Below, in pieces: positions 45,668 through 54,220 of a DNA stretch of 64,000 bases; the first letter of the stretch is position 1, and the number at the start of each line of letters is the position of its first letter. Source of the DNA: Ktedonobacteraceae bacterium (GTDB lineage Bacteria; Chloroflexota; Ktedonobacteria; Ktedonobacterales; Ktedonobacteraceae); contig DASRBN010000015.1 of assembly GCA_035653615.1 (NCBI GenBank), positions 282,473-346,472 on the forward strand, written 5' to 3'. The notes under the pieces are model-generated. The model was not told the DNA's origin. It saw only the letters and a list, made by a program, of their open reading frames with translations, and searched no databases. Both the position numbers and the translations under genes were made by a program.

Positions 45668-47059
45668 ATGACCAGAACACCTATCTCTTTTCGTAGGTGG
45701 ATTTTCAGAGGGGGACTGCTTTTTCTGTTCGTCGCCAGTATTGCAACGGGGTTGCTGATCAAAAACCATACCTTTGCGCATGCTGATAACGGTAATAACC
45801 GCGTACCGGCAAAATATGCATTTATCGTTATTCTTGATGGCGGTCATCCTGAGCTGTATAATGCCACGAATGCTCCGTTTCTGACCAGTTTGAAAGCGAG
45901 TGGGGCCTCTTATACCAATGCTCAAGCGCAGGTACCTGCCGATTCGATTACCAACATCATGGGTATTTTTACCGGAACTGACGCCTCCCATCATGGGTTT
46001 CCCTACGAAACTTTTTGGGATCGACAATATAACCATTTGATCGAACTCGACGAAACTCCCGTCCTACCGCCCGGTATTACCGAGGATCGCAATGTTGGAC
46101 GCGCATGCACACTATTTCAAGCGGCCAAAGCTGGTGGTTTGAGTACAGCATTTATCTCCAAATACCCGGCCTACGACGTTTTAGATGGCCCCAATACCTG
46201 TTCCGTATATAGCGGGCCGGGAGTTGATAATCTACAAACCCCAACATTTGCCGATTTCCAGGGGACACCTGAGCAATACGACCAGATGAACTTTAATACC
46301 GTGCGCGCTGAGATCAACTCCGGGCCTAATCGACCCAACGTCTTCGGTCTCTATGCAGTTGCTCCCAATAGCATTATGAAAGAATATGGGATCAACTCCC
46401 CGCAGGTCGCTTCAACGATCCAGTTCGAGGACAATCAGATTGCTCAGACAGTAGCACTACTCAAAAGCGTTGGCATTTACAATCAGACTGAGATTGCTAT
46501 TGTCAACGATCATGGCAATACCGCATTGACCGAGGCCATTCCAGATCATGGTCCCGGTAGCATCGACCAGTATTTGAACGATCATGGTATACCGACCGAT
46601 CAAACCACAACCGACCGTGTCGCTCTTGTCTGGTTACAGAATCCCTCGCAGGCACAGGCAGCCATCAACCTGTTGAGCACACCGCAGAACATGTCCCAAT
46701 TCGGCATTCAGGCAATAACGCCAGCCTCAGGTCTGGGACAGTATATGGTCACTCCGCAGTATCGTACCCCTGACTTTATTGTATGGCCAACAGACGGATC
46801 AAATGGCACACAGGCTGTCGTGTATGACACCCCACCACTTAGCAAGTTAGCGGAACACGGTGGGCGTGGCGCATCAGACCAGAACGTCATGATTATTATG
46901 GAAGGCCCCGGCGTTCAGCCAGGCTTCACAACCGACAGGCACGTCTGGCTCATGCAAGTTGGCACAACCGTAGCAAACGATATGTGCTTAGACCTGGCAA
47001 ATGCAACCTATCCACAGTTGCCCGGAACCAGTAATGACGATAACAACTGTCAGAACTAA
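45668..47059 (+). CDS. Alkaline-phosphatase-superfamily secreted enzyme, paralogue
   Basis: The product is 463 residues with TTGAGGAG 8 bases upstream. A signal/anchor segment (about 15-32) precedes the enzyme domain. Motifs match the 41.9 kb paralogue: YAFIVILDGGHPEL (about 48-61), ADSITNIMGIFTGTDASHHG (about 96-115), IAIVNDHGNTAL (about 276-287) and KLAEHGGRGASDQNVMII (about 395-412). The C-terminus stops short of the membrane tail present in the paralogue, so this version may be released. In its AIVNDHG motif Asn replaces the Ala-Asp of VTADHG, though the Asp-His metal pair is kept. Substrate unknown. It is monocistronic with a terminator after it. Confidence 0.85.
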   Translation: MTRTPISFRRWIFRGGLLFLFVASIATGLLIKNHTFAHADNGNNRVPAKYAFIVILDGGHPELYNATNAPFLTSLKASGASYTNAQAQVPADSITNIMGIFTGTDASHHGFPYETFWDRQYNHLIELDETPVLPPGITEDRNVGRACTLFQAAKAGGLSTAFISKYPAYDVLDGPNTCSVYSGPGVDNLQTPTFADFQGTPEQYDQMNFNTVRAEINSGPNRPNVFGLYAVAPNSIMKEYGINSPQVASTIQFEDNQIAQTVALLKSVGIYNQTEIAIVNDHGNTALTEAIPDHGPGSIDQYLNDHGIPTDQTTTDRVALVWLQNPSQAQAAINLLSTPQNMSQFGIQAITPASGLGQYMVTPQYRTPDFIVWPTDGSNGTQAVVYDTPPLSKLAEHGGRGASDQNVMIIMEGPGVQPGFTTDRHVWLMQVGTTVANDMCLDLANATYPQLPGTSNDDNNCQN

Positions 47060-47081
47060 ATAAAGCACAGCTCACTTGATT

Positions 47082-47120
47082 AAGAGGTAGTACGGACGAT
47101 AGTAGTTCGCACTACCTCTT
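47082..47120 (+). terminator. Terminator hairpin after the phosphatase gene
   Basis: AAGAGGTAGT (47082-47091) pairs with ACTACCTCTT (47111-47120), followed by GTCTTGT. Confidence 0.6.
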
Positions 47121-47197
47121 GTCTTGTAGAATAAGATGGAGCAAAATGAAGGAGTTGTGAGTTAAAGGCCCTGAGTTAACACGACAGGAGAAGAACA

Positions 47198-47680
47198 ATG
47201 TTAATCGAGGTGAAACTGGAATCGCTCGGACTTGTGCTGCCCGAGCCGCTCAAGACTCCTGCTGGATTGGAGTTACCATTTCCCTGGGTGCGCGTGCATG
47301 GCAATCGTGCCTATATTTCAGGGCACGGCCCGCAAAATGCCGATGGTTCGCTTGCCGGGCCACTGGGAAAGGTCGGCACGGAGGTATCGGTAGAAGAGGC
47401 GTACCACGCTGCCAGCCTGGTGGCTCTGGCAATACTGGGCAATCTGAAAAGGGCGATTGGCGACCTTGACCGTGTGACCGCGTGGTTAAAGGTACACGGT
47501 ATGGTGAACTCGGCCCCCGGTTTCAACCGCCAACCGGCTGTGATCAACGGCTTCTCCGATTTAATTATCGAACTGTACGGAGTCGAGAGAGGGCAGCACG
47601 CGCGCTCGGCAGTGGGTATGGCGGAGTTACCATTTGGCATTCCGGTGGAGATCGAAGGCGAAGTGGAGATTAGTCTGTAG
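47198..47680 (+). CDS. RidA/YjgF-like protein (YjgF_endoribonc-type)
   Basis: The product is 160 residues, longer than the 128-residue RidA norm, with ACAGGAGAAGAACA upstream. FPWVRVHGNRAYISGHGPQN (about 28-47) is the strand-loop entry of the family, and SAVGMAELPFGIPVEIEGEV (about 138-157) is its C-terminal signature, with the conserved Arg just before it. RidA proteins hydrolyse reactive enamine/imine intermediates. The longer subgroup here often has an altered active site, so deaminase activity is not certain. etfB starts 19 bases downstream and is probably cotranscribed. Confidence 0.82.
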   Translation: MLIEVKLESLGLVLPEPLKTPAGLELPFPWVRVHGNRAYISGHGPQNADGSLAGPLGKVGTEVSVEEAYHAASLVALAILGNLKRAIGDLDRVTAWLKVHGMVNSAPGFNRQPAVINGFSDLIIELYGVERGQHARSAVGMAELPFGIPVEIEGEVEISL

Positions 47681-47698
47681 GGAACGATACCAGATAGT

Positions 47699-48580
47699 AT
47701 GCATATATGCGTCTGCATCAAACAAACACCGGACAGCAGTTCGGTCTACATAGACCCTATTACGGGACAGCCAGACTACGAACGCTTCGTACAGATACTC
47801 AATCCGGCGGATGCCTGCGCCGTTGAAGCAGCTGTACGTCTCAAAGAGCAGTTCGGCGGCAGCGTCACCGCGATTACGCTGGGGCCGCAGGATGCCGAAG
47901 GGGCACTGCGGGCAGCGCTGGCTATCGGAGTCGATACAGCGCTGCGGCTCTGGCATCCGCAGGCTGGTGATTGGGGGCCGTTTGCGGTCGTAGCCGCATC
48001 AGGCGCCTGTATTCAAAGAGAGGTGCCAGCAGCTGACCTGGTCCTATGCGGCGATAAGAGTAGCGACTGGTCATCGGGAATAGTTGGACCCGCCCTCGCC
48101 GAAAAACTCGCTCTCCCGCAAATTACGGGTGTGATGCAGTTACACGCGCTACGCGAACAGGGGCAGGATACTATAAAGTTGCAGGTAACGCGCAGGCTCG
48201 AACGCGGCTACCGGGAAGTGCTTGAGGCGGAGTTGCCGGTTTTGCTGACCGTCACCGGCGATTTGAATGAACCACGCTATCCATCACTGCCAGCCCACCT
48301 GGCTGCTCTCAAAGCCACCATCCCGGTGATTGATCCTCTGCCATTAATCGACCAGGCGGATGGAGCAGAAGCAGAGGAAACCACCTTGCTGGAAATATAC
48401 GTGCCTCGCCCGCGCCCAAGAAGGATTGCTGCTCCCGATAGCCGCCACAGCGCGTTTGAACGCATTGGAGAAATCATTGCCGGAGGCGCAGCCGGGCACA
48501 AGACGCGCCTCGTGGAGGGCTCACCGGAGGAGCTGGCCAGGGCACTGGTCGAGTTTCTGAGAGAAAAGGGATTTCTGTAA
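47699..48580 (+). CDS. etfB: Electron transfer flavoprotein beta subunit
   Basis: The product is 293 residues, slightly longer than the usual 255 because of a C-terminal extension after the IPRPRPRR-like stretch. MHICVCIKQTPDSSSVYIDP opens the protein, NPADACAVEAAVRLKEQFGG (about 38-57) and LVLCGDKSSDWSSGIVGPAL (about 118-137) are the ETF-beta fold and AMP/FAD-contact regions. VTRRLERGYREVLEAELPVL (about 164-183) carries the recognition-loop area that docks with dehydrogenases. Its partner etfA is at 35.3 kb. The stop codon lies inside a 68-base palindrome. Confidence 0.9.
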   Translation: MHICVCIKQTPDSSSVYIDPITGQPDYERFVQILNPADACAVEAAVRLKEQFGGSVTAITLGPQDAEGALRAALAIGVDTALRLWHPQAGDWGPFAVVAASGACIQREVPAADLVLCGDKSSDWSSGIVGPALAEKLALPQITGVMQLHALREQGQDTIKLQVTRRLERGYREVLEAELPVLLTVTGDLNEPRYPSLPAHLAALKATIPVIDPLPLIDQADGAEAEETTLLEIYVPRPRPRRIAAPDSRHSAFERIGEIIAGGAAGHKTRLVEGSPEELARALVEFLREKGFL

Positions 48581-48644
48581 GCAATGCCAGAAGACAGAAC
48601 CGGCACCCGCGCGGGTGCCGGTTCTGTCTTCTGGCATTGCTTAC
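48577..48644. terminator. 68-base perfect palindrome, bidirectional terminator
   Basis: Two 34-base arms (48577-48610, 48611-48644) are exact complements with no spacer. It contains the etfB stop codon and ends 4 bases before the stop of the convergent TIGR03663 gene, so it can end transcripts from both sides. Palindromes of this length without a loop are usually unstable in DNA, which makes its perfection notable. Confidence 0.75.
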
Positions 48645-48647
48645 AGG

Positions 48648-51104
48648 CTACGGCGTTACATCGAGTCCCTTGTGGATAAACAGCACCATATCGTAGGCTC
48701 CATCGGTGCTGCCGATAGCTTTGCGATTCCACCACCATTGCCAGATGTTATTGACGGCCAGGCCCAGGTTAAACTTTGCTCCCGGCGGTGGGTTGTCGCC
48801 ATAGCTGAGCCAGAGGCCGGGACCAACACCGCCATATGTTTGCTGGCCGGCACAGTTGTTGTTTGCCTTTGTGGGAATGCACGGTGGTGGTTTGTATCCT
48901 TCATCCCACCAGGTACGCATATGGTACTGGTGCCACGCATATTGCCCGCCATACTGCGTCTCAAGGGCATAGGGGTCATCCCCGCCGCCTATAATCACCG
49001 GGATATTCTTCGGCCAGTTCGGGCAACCGGTGGGATAGTTGAAACATATATTGGGATAATCGCGCACATACCAGGCGAACGGCCAGGTGGCATCGTTAGT
49101 CAGCGCAATAGGCATCTGGTGATCGCCATGATAGTATTTCTGATCCAGTTCATCGACCTTCGCCATCACGATGTTGATATCGGTGGTAGTCTGCACATAG
49201 ACCATCATCTCGTGCGGCCCATCAGCGGCATGTACATAAGTGACCTCGTACATGTTATGCAGGGTCGGCAGTAGCAGCAATACCGCCATGACGACGCCGA
49301 AAACTGCTGCGCTGCCCGCCAATACCCCCACTTTTCGACGCGGGCGTGGAGGCAGCAGTTGACCATTAGTTGCGCCGTTCAAAGCGATTGATGTCGAGCG
49401 CGAAGTACGCTCTTTCTGCTGTGCCAGGCGATTTTTCACCATGACGATAACCGTCCTCACCGCCGGCTCCAGGCCAATGGCTGCCAGGATCATCATGGGC
49501 ATCGTCATATGAATCATCAGCCAGGGCATTTTCTCACCTGCCCAGGAGTAGATGAAGACGTTGCCTACGAACCAGTACAACAGGAAGAGGCGGAATGGAT
49601 TGGGTTTGGCAATACAACGGATGATGCCTACGATGCTGAAGACGACTCCTATTTGCTCATACAGGGGGATGAGCAGGAAATAGTAGTACCAGGGCTGGCC
49701 GCCGCGTGCAACCTGCTGCTGTTGTATCCAGTAGTAGAGTCCGGCCCAGATACCATCGCCGATACCACCGCGAATATTGGTGAATTCGACGGTGAACAAG
49801 ACCAGGAAAATCGTCCAGGCGACCAGGATACCAAAGAACCAGTGCGTCCACGGCATAGTGAGAATAGTATCAAGCACCGGCTGTAGCTTTGGATTGACTT
49901 TTTTAGCAAGGCCACGCCGTCCCTGCGGAGGGATTTTGCCGAACATTTCGCGCCCCAGGATGCTGAGGACGTAGACGCCAAGCAGAATGCCGAGCCAGGG
50001 CACAATGGCGACGGTCTTGTCTTTCAATCCCTGCACAAATGCGTCAGAGATGGGCTGCGTCTTGGGATCAGTGGTATAAACCGCCAGGTAATCGAGCCAG
50101 CGCAGCAGGATTTTAGCCGCTATGCCGGCAATCACGACATAGAGTACCAGGAAAATCGGCGCGAGCGTGCGCGGAACCAGGGCCGTGGAGAGCGTCCTTT
50201 TTTGATCCGGCGAACTGAGCCGGAACCTTTTGCCTATTTCCCAGACGATCAGGCCGCCTAAGAAGCTGCCAAAGACTCCGATGGTTAAAAACGTGGCCTC
50301 TTTCGTAGCATAGGAGAGCGAGAAGGCAGCGGCAGCAATTACGAACCAGCGCATCTTGCGACTGCGGATGTAGCGCGCAATGGCGACCACCATCAGCAGC
50401 GTAAAACAGGCCATGTAGATATCTTCACGCGCGAAACGAGAGAAATAGACCATGCTGGGAGAGACGGCCAGCAGAAAGCAGGCTAGCCAGGCGCCAATCT
50501 TGCCAAGATAGTCGCGCAGGAAGTAGGGCAGTCCAACAATGATCGTGCCAAGGGTAGCGGCTCCGATGCGCACGGTGGTCGTATTCACGCCGTTATCAGG
50601 AGCGCCCACCAGGTGGCTGATCCAGTAGACGAATGCGATGAGATGAAATTGAAACGGCCCGTGCAGGAGTGGATCATAGGTATAGCAGGTGTACCCAGGA
50701 TAAGGCGGATTGATACAATTACCCCATGTTTCCAGGTCATGGAGCAATTGCAGCGAATAGTAGGCATGCAGGCTTTCATCATGATGAAGAGGTTTATCGC
50801 CAAGCCCCCAGAAACGCAGCACCGCTCCCAGTATGATCACGCCAATGAATGGAGCCCATTGTAGAATTTGCTCGCGTGTAGGCGGAGAAATCGACCACTT
50901 GCGGCGCGTAGGCTGCTCAGCTTCGATTTCCGTAGGAGGCGGCTCAACACCATCCAGGTCGGTAATCTCAGCGCCGGGCACGTCGATTTCTTCATTGATT
51001 ATTCCGACCTCTGCCATTTCCGCTTCTGTGGTAGAATCGGCCTCTACTAGAGAATCCTCTACCTCTTCCGTATTCTTGCGCGGCCTCGTTTCGTAACTCT
51101 TCAA
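48648..51104 (-). CDS. TIGR03663-type membrane glycosyltransferase-like protein (Agl23-like)
   Basis: The product is 818 residues. TTG 51104 is preferred: GAGGAG lies 6 bases upstream, and a farther GTG (51131) would sit inside a repeat. An acidic cytoplasmic tail (about 1-65, rich in Glu) precedes a GT-C-type core with about 13 spans. The first outer loop has the catalytic-type Asp-Glu in HHDESLHAYYSLQLLHD (about 106-122); further marks are FSRFAREDIYMACFTLLMVV and YSWAGEKMPWLMIHMTMPMM. The last 200 residues form an external domain with many Trp and Pro. The family accompanies flippase/glycosylation genes. It probably transfers a lipid-linked sugar. Confidence 0.82.
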   Translation of the reverse strand: MKSYETRPRKNTEEVEDSLVEADSTTEAEMAEVGIINEEIDVPGAEITDLDGVEPPPTEIEAEQPTRRKWSISPPTREQILQWAPFIGVIILGAVLRFWGLGDKPLHHDESLHAYYSLQLLHDLETWGNCINPPYPGYTCYTYDPLLHGPFQFHLIAFVYWISHLVGAPDNGVNTTTVRIGAATLGTIIVGLPYFLRDYLGKIGAWLACFLLAVSPSMVYFSRFAREDIYMACFTLLMVVAIARYIRSRKMRWFVIAAAAFSLSYATKEATFLTIGVFGSFLGGLIVWEIGKRFRLSSPDQKRTLSTALVPRTLAPIFLVLYVVIAGIAAKILLRWLDYLAVYTTDPKTQPISDAFVQGLKDKTVAIVPWLGILLGVYVLSILGREMFGKIPPQGRRGLAKKVNPKLQPVLDTILTMPWTHWFFGILVAWTIFLVLFTVEFTNIRGGIGDGIWAGLYYWIQQQQVARGGQPWYYYFLLIPLYEQIGVVFSIVGIIRCIAKPNPFRLFLLYWFVGNVFIYSWAGEKMPWLMIHMTMPMMILAAIGLEPAVRTVIVMVKNRLAQQKERTSRSTSIALNGATNGQLLPPRPRRKVGVLAGSAAVFGVVMAVLLLLPTLHNMYEVTYVHAADGPHEMMVYVQTTTDINIVMAKVDELDQKYYHGDHQMPIALTNDATWPFAWYVRDYPNICFNYPTGCPNWPKNIPVIIGGGDDPYALETQYGGQYAWHQYHMRTWWDEGYKPPPCIPTKANNNCAGQQTYGGVGPGLWLSYGDNPPPGAKFNLGLAVNNIWQWWWNRKAIGSTDGAYDMVLFIHKGLDVTP

Positions 51105-51121
51105 AGGACTACTCCTCACGT

Positions 51122-51189
51122 GGACAGGCACCAGGCGCTGCCCCTACATTTTTCCGGTTTGAGGACAGGCGCCAGGCGCTGTCCCTACA
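51122..51189. repeat. Repeat family C, two direct copies
   Basis: Two 27-base copies (51122-51148 and 51163-51189) differ at two positions. Each begins GGACAGGC and ends CCCTACA, with a weak internal palindrome (GGACAG ... CTGTCC). They lie in the gap between the TIGR03663 and DUF2298 genes. Confidence 0.7.
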
Positions 51190-51225
51190 CCGGGAGATAT
51201 CAATACTTATTATAACCCGAAAACT

Positions 51226-54042
51226 TCATTTCACCTTATAAATCGTCACACCATGGTCGGAATAGACTACCTGCATAAATGAACTGAAACGATGCAGATT
51301 AGCACCCAGGTATGTCTCTTCCTCTAGAGGCCCAACATATAGATATTGGGCATTGTAGTGAGCCATCAAGGATAAAACGACATCAGGGTTGTTATTTGTA
51401 TAGATACTGGTAACGTCGTTCTGCCGGCGGTCGAAATCGGCGGCATTGGCAGGCCTGTTCAGCCAGTTCACTCGCCACTGGTATTCATGTCCGACCCATC
51501 CCATGATGGTTGGTAAACCCGTAAATGCAGAGATGCGAGCGTAGTCACTGTAGTCAGGTCCTACAGCCTCTACGATAACCGGGTCTCCCTGAATATTATT
51601 ATTGAGCCACTGGATGCCGTAGTAGTCGGCGGGGTCGGAAATCTTCATATAGGCCAGCCCATCAAGGCTATTCGTGCGAGACGCGAACTGACCAGTGCGC
51701 TGGTAGCTACCGACGATAGGGTAGATCAAGCCCGCAACCAGGAACAAAAACAGCGCGGCCATCCAGACCACCTGCGCCGTCTTGCGCGTGAAACGTTGCT
51801 CCGCCGTCGCATTTGCCGCCGGTCGAAAATGCTCCATAATAAAGTACAGTCCTGCGCCGCAGGTCACGGAGAGCAACGCCCAGGACTGGAAATAGAACTT
51901 GAAGACGGTATTCATGCGCGGGAAATTATCCGCGAAGACATCCTTCAGATAGAAAACCTCGCAGATAGCGACGAGCGCAAATGCTACCGTACCCAGAAGT
52001 ATCGTAAAAGCGCGCGGGCGATCACGCAGATTGGTGAGTACCAGCATCGTTCCTACTGCCGCGATGCTCCCTGTCACCACAAACGTCAGGCTATTCTTCA
52101 TGACCACGAGCGTCACAAGCCCAACTGCCAGGATGATCAATACCACGATCAGTCTCATATCCCAGTAACTACGACGAACAGTGTTGTCTTCAGACGAGCG
52201 ACCATTACCAGGCAGCGGACTTATTGTAGGCATTTCCAGGCTATCATGCATGGCTACTTCATCGCTTTCAGGAGCAGCAAGCATATTATCAAATTCACTG
52301 GTAAGTTTTCCAGATTCGATATTCGTGGCCGGTTGCAGGCGGTTTCGCCCACCATCAGGCATCAATGTACCACTGGTGGAGGGGGCGGGCCGATAAATCG
52401 GCGCTGGGCACGATAAATCGGCCCCTACGGTATTATGGGAATTTGCCTGATTATACTCCTGCCCGCCATTACGAGCAGTTCTCTGATCCAGATTGGAAGC
52501 ATTCCCCGGTGCATGCAGCGCCACAAGACCTCCCGTTGCGACGAAACCTGGAGCAGTCTGTTTTCTGAACAGCGTGATTATGAGCAATGAGATGAAAATA
52601 AAGGCGAAAATACCATAAATGAGTACTTCGTCTCCAAGCGGAGAGCGGTCTGCCGGACCAACAATGCCAATGCCCTGCGACGGTGAGATGAAATTAATAT
52701 AGAACGGCGCGAACAGGAAAAACGACAATGCGCCAAGCGCTAACCCGGCAGTAATGACATCCAGCACCAGGGAGAGGCTGAACTGCGAGCGATAGGCCAG
52801 CCACTGCTGCAAAGCGATACAGATGAGCGCGATACCCAGGTAGGTTGGCAGATCCCATCCATTCATAGTGAAGAGACCACCGATAATTACCGCCGTCATG
52901 CCAAGTGTGAACGGCAGCCGCCAGCCGCGCCCAAAGGCAAACAATCCTCTTCCATTACGTTCAAGGAATAGATTCAGCCCCAGGGCTATACCCACAATTG
53001 TAAACGCCAGCGTCAGCACGTGCGCGTGGAAGCACGAGAGTAGGAAGCTGAAAGCGGGAAATTCGTTGATAGTTTTATCGATCACACGTGATGGATCATA
53101 CCAGTAATATGGGGGCAGGTCTCCATGCTGTATCCACCATTGCTGTGTCGAGGCAAGATTACCGAGAATCAGGCCCATGACGAGGGTCAGTAGCCCATAT
53201 GGAACTGTTCCAAGTAACGGCGGGAATACTCTATCGGGACGCTCGGCTCGAGCATTGCGCTGGGGTGCCGTAGGGGCCGAAGCAGCCGTGACCCTTGTCA
53301 TTCTGAGCGCAGCGAAGAATCTCTGGGGCCACGGAGGCGGATTCTTCGCTGCGCTCAGAATGACATGGCCGACCTGGTTAGGGCCCCCAACCGTCGCAAG
53401 CTCTCTCTTACGGCGATAGCGTGCCCAGGCCACGATATTGCAGGTGACGCCAAACAGGTTGATCGCTGTTAAGCCGAAGAGGGTAGAAATGCCAGTATTA
53501 AATGCGACATACGAGGGTTGGCCCAACAATTTTGCCAGCACCGCAATCGTATAGTGGGCGTAGTAGTAGTAGTTGATTGGGTAACCGGCCAGCCACATAT
53601 CATTGGGCGGAAAATGGGGACTGCGCATGATCGCCGAGAGAAATCCCTCGTCCATAAACATTTCATTGATGCGAATATCCGGCCCATAGGATCGAATCCA
53701 GCCCAGCAAGAATGCCATACCCAGAAAGACAACTTCGCAGACGATGATATAAGAAATATTGGAGCGCACGAATTGTACCAGCGTGCGCCATACTTTCACA
53801 AAACCTATCAGATTGAGGGCTGCCAGGACGAGCAAAACGCCGGAAATAAATAACTGGCTGAATGGGAGAGCTTGCACATACATTAACGGCAACCAGACGC
53901 AAAATGCAAGCAGCGCTATGCCGATAGCCTTCGTAAAAGCCCAGCCGCGGTCTGGCAGATTATGAAATACGGTGATAGTTAATGGCAGGCAGATGATTCC
54001 CAACACTTCCACCAGTGCCCACATTTGTAACAATTGAAGCAT
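51226..54042 (-). CDS. DUF2298 (Chlor_Arch_YYY) membrane protein with two in-frame repeat insertions
   Basis: The product is 938 residues from ATG 54042, with AAGGTG just upstream. About 17 spans. Family hallmarks: FMDEGFLSAIMRSPHFPPND (about 128-147), INYYYYAHY (about 157-165), WDLPTYLGIAL (about 393-403) and RMNTVFKFYFQSWALLSV (about 710-727), then an external C-terminal domain with VVEAVGPDYSDYARISAFTG. Residues about 226-249 (ILSAAKN ... FFAALRMT) are a translated family A inverted repeat, and residues about 538-552 (VGADLS ... PIYRP) are a translated family B repeat. Both lie in low-complexity loops, so the frame survived. Family members are thought to be envelope glycosyltransferases; activity is inferred. 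Confidence 0.85.
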   Translation of the reverse strand: MLQLLQMWALVEVLGIICLPLTITVFHNLPDRGWAFTKAIGIALLAFCVWLPLMYVQALPFSQLFISGVLLVLAALNLIGFVKVWRTLVQFVRSNISYIIVCEVVFLGMAFLLGWIRSYGPDIRINEMFMDEGFLSAIMRSPHFPPNDMWLAGYPINYYYYAHYTIAVLAKLLGQPSYVAFNTGISTLFGLTAINLFGVTCNIVAWARYRRKRELATVGGPNQVGHVILSAAKNPPPWPQRFFAALRMTRVTAASAPTAPQRNARAERPDRVFPPLLGTVPYGLLTLVMGLILGNLASTQQWWIQHGDLPPYYWYDPSRVIDKTINEFPAFSFLLSCFHAHVLTLAFTIVGIALGLNLFLERNGRGLFAFGRGWRLPFTLGMTAVIIGGLFTMNGWDLPTYLGIALICIALQQWLAYRSQFSLSLVLDVITAGLALGALSFFLFAPFYINFISPSQGIGIVGPADRSPLGDEVLIYGIFAFIFISLLIITLFRKQTAPGFVATGGLVALHAPGNASNLDQRTARNGGQEYNQANSHNTVGADLSCPAPIYRPAPSTSGTLMPDGGRNRLQPATNIESGKLTSEFDNMLAAPESDEVAMHDSLEMPTISPLPGNGRSSEDNTVRRSYWDMRLIVVLIILAVGLVTLVVMKNSLTFVVTGSIAAVGTMLVLTNLRDRPRAFTILLGTVAFALVAICEVFYLKDVFADNFPRMNTVFKFYFQSWALLSVTCGAGLYFIMEHFRPAANATAEQRFTRKTAQVVWMAALFLFLVAGLIYPIVGSYQRTGQFASRTNSLDGLAYMKISDPADYYGIQWLNNNIQGDPVIVEAVGPDYSDYARISAFTGLPTIMGWVGHEYQWRVNWLNRPANAADFDRRQNDVTSIYTNNNPDVVLSLMAHYNAQYLYVGPLEEETYLGANLHRFSSFMQVVYSDHGVTIYKVK
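52387..52427. repeat. Repeat family B copy inside the DUF2298 gene
   Basis: Two partial units, GGGCCGATAAATCGGC (52387-52402) and CGATAAATCGGCCCCTAC (52410-52427), share the core CGATAAATCGGC with the hairpin at 16341. The region is a cytoplasmic-type linker of the protein. Confidence 0.6.
53296..53365. repeat. Repeat family A copy inside the DUF2298 gene
   Basis: Exact 26-base arms (53296-53321 and 53340-53365) flank an 18-base loop; the arms are identical to those of the 954-1019 element. The insert keeps the reading frame. Confidence 0.85.
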
Positions 54043-54077
54043 AGACACCTTCAATCAGATTGAGCTTCGATTCTAAT

Positions 54078-54109
54078 GGGAGGGCCACCACAAGGGTACG
54101 CCCTTACAT
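54078..54109. repeat. Probable repeat family D fragment
   Basis: GGGAGGGCCACCACAAGGGT followed by ACGCCCTTACA. The ending CCCTTACA resembles the CCCTACA ends of families B and C, and an imperfect palindrome (AGGGCC ... GGGTACGCCCT) is present. Only one copy is seen in this window. Confidence 0.3.
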
Positions 54110-54220
54110 TAAAACACGCGCCAGGCATTACAATTTTACGTAGATTACCACTTTATCGCTGTTATTGACGTTTGGATTCGCCCATTTGTTTCCTTTTCGG
54201 GCCATTTATCTTACTACATC

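Noticed and set aside
51105..51131. GTG 51131 as the start of the TIGR03663 protein.
   Set aside because: It would sit in repeat family C sequence with no ribosome site; TTG 51104 has GAGGAG six bases upstream.
52165..52430. The DUF2298 gene being broken by repeat insertion (pseudogene).
   Set aside because: Both inserts preserve the frame and the conserved blocks before and after them are intact.
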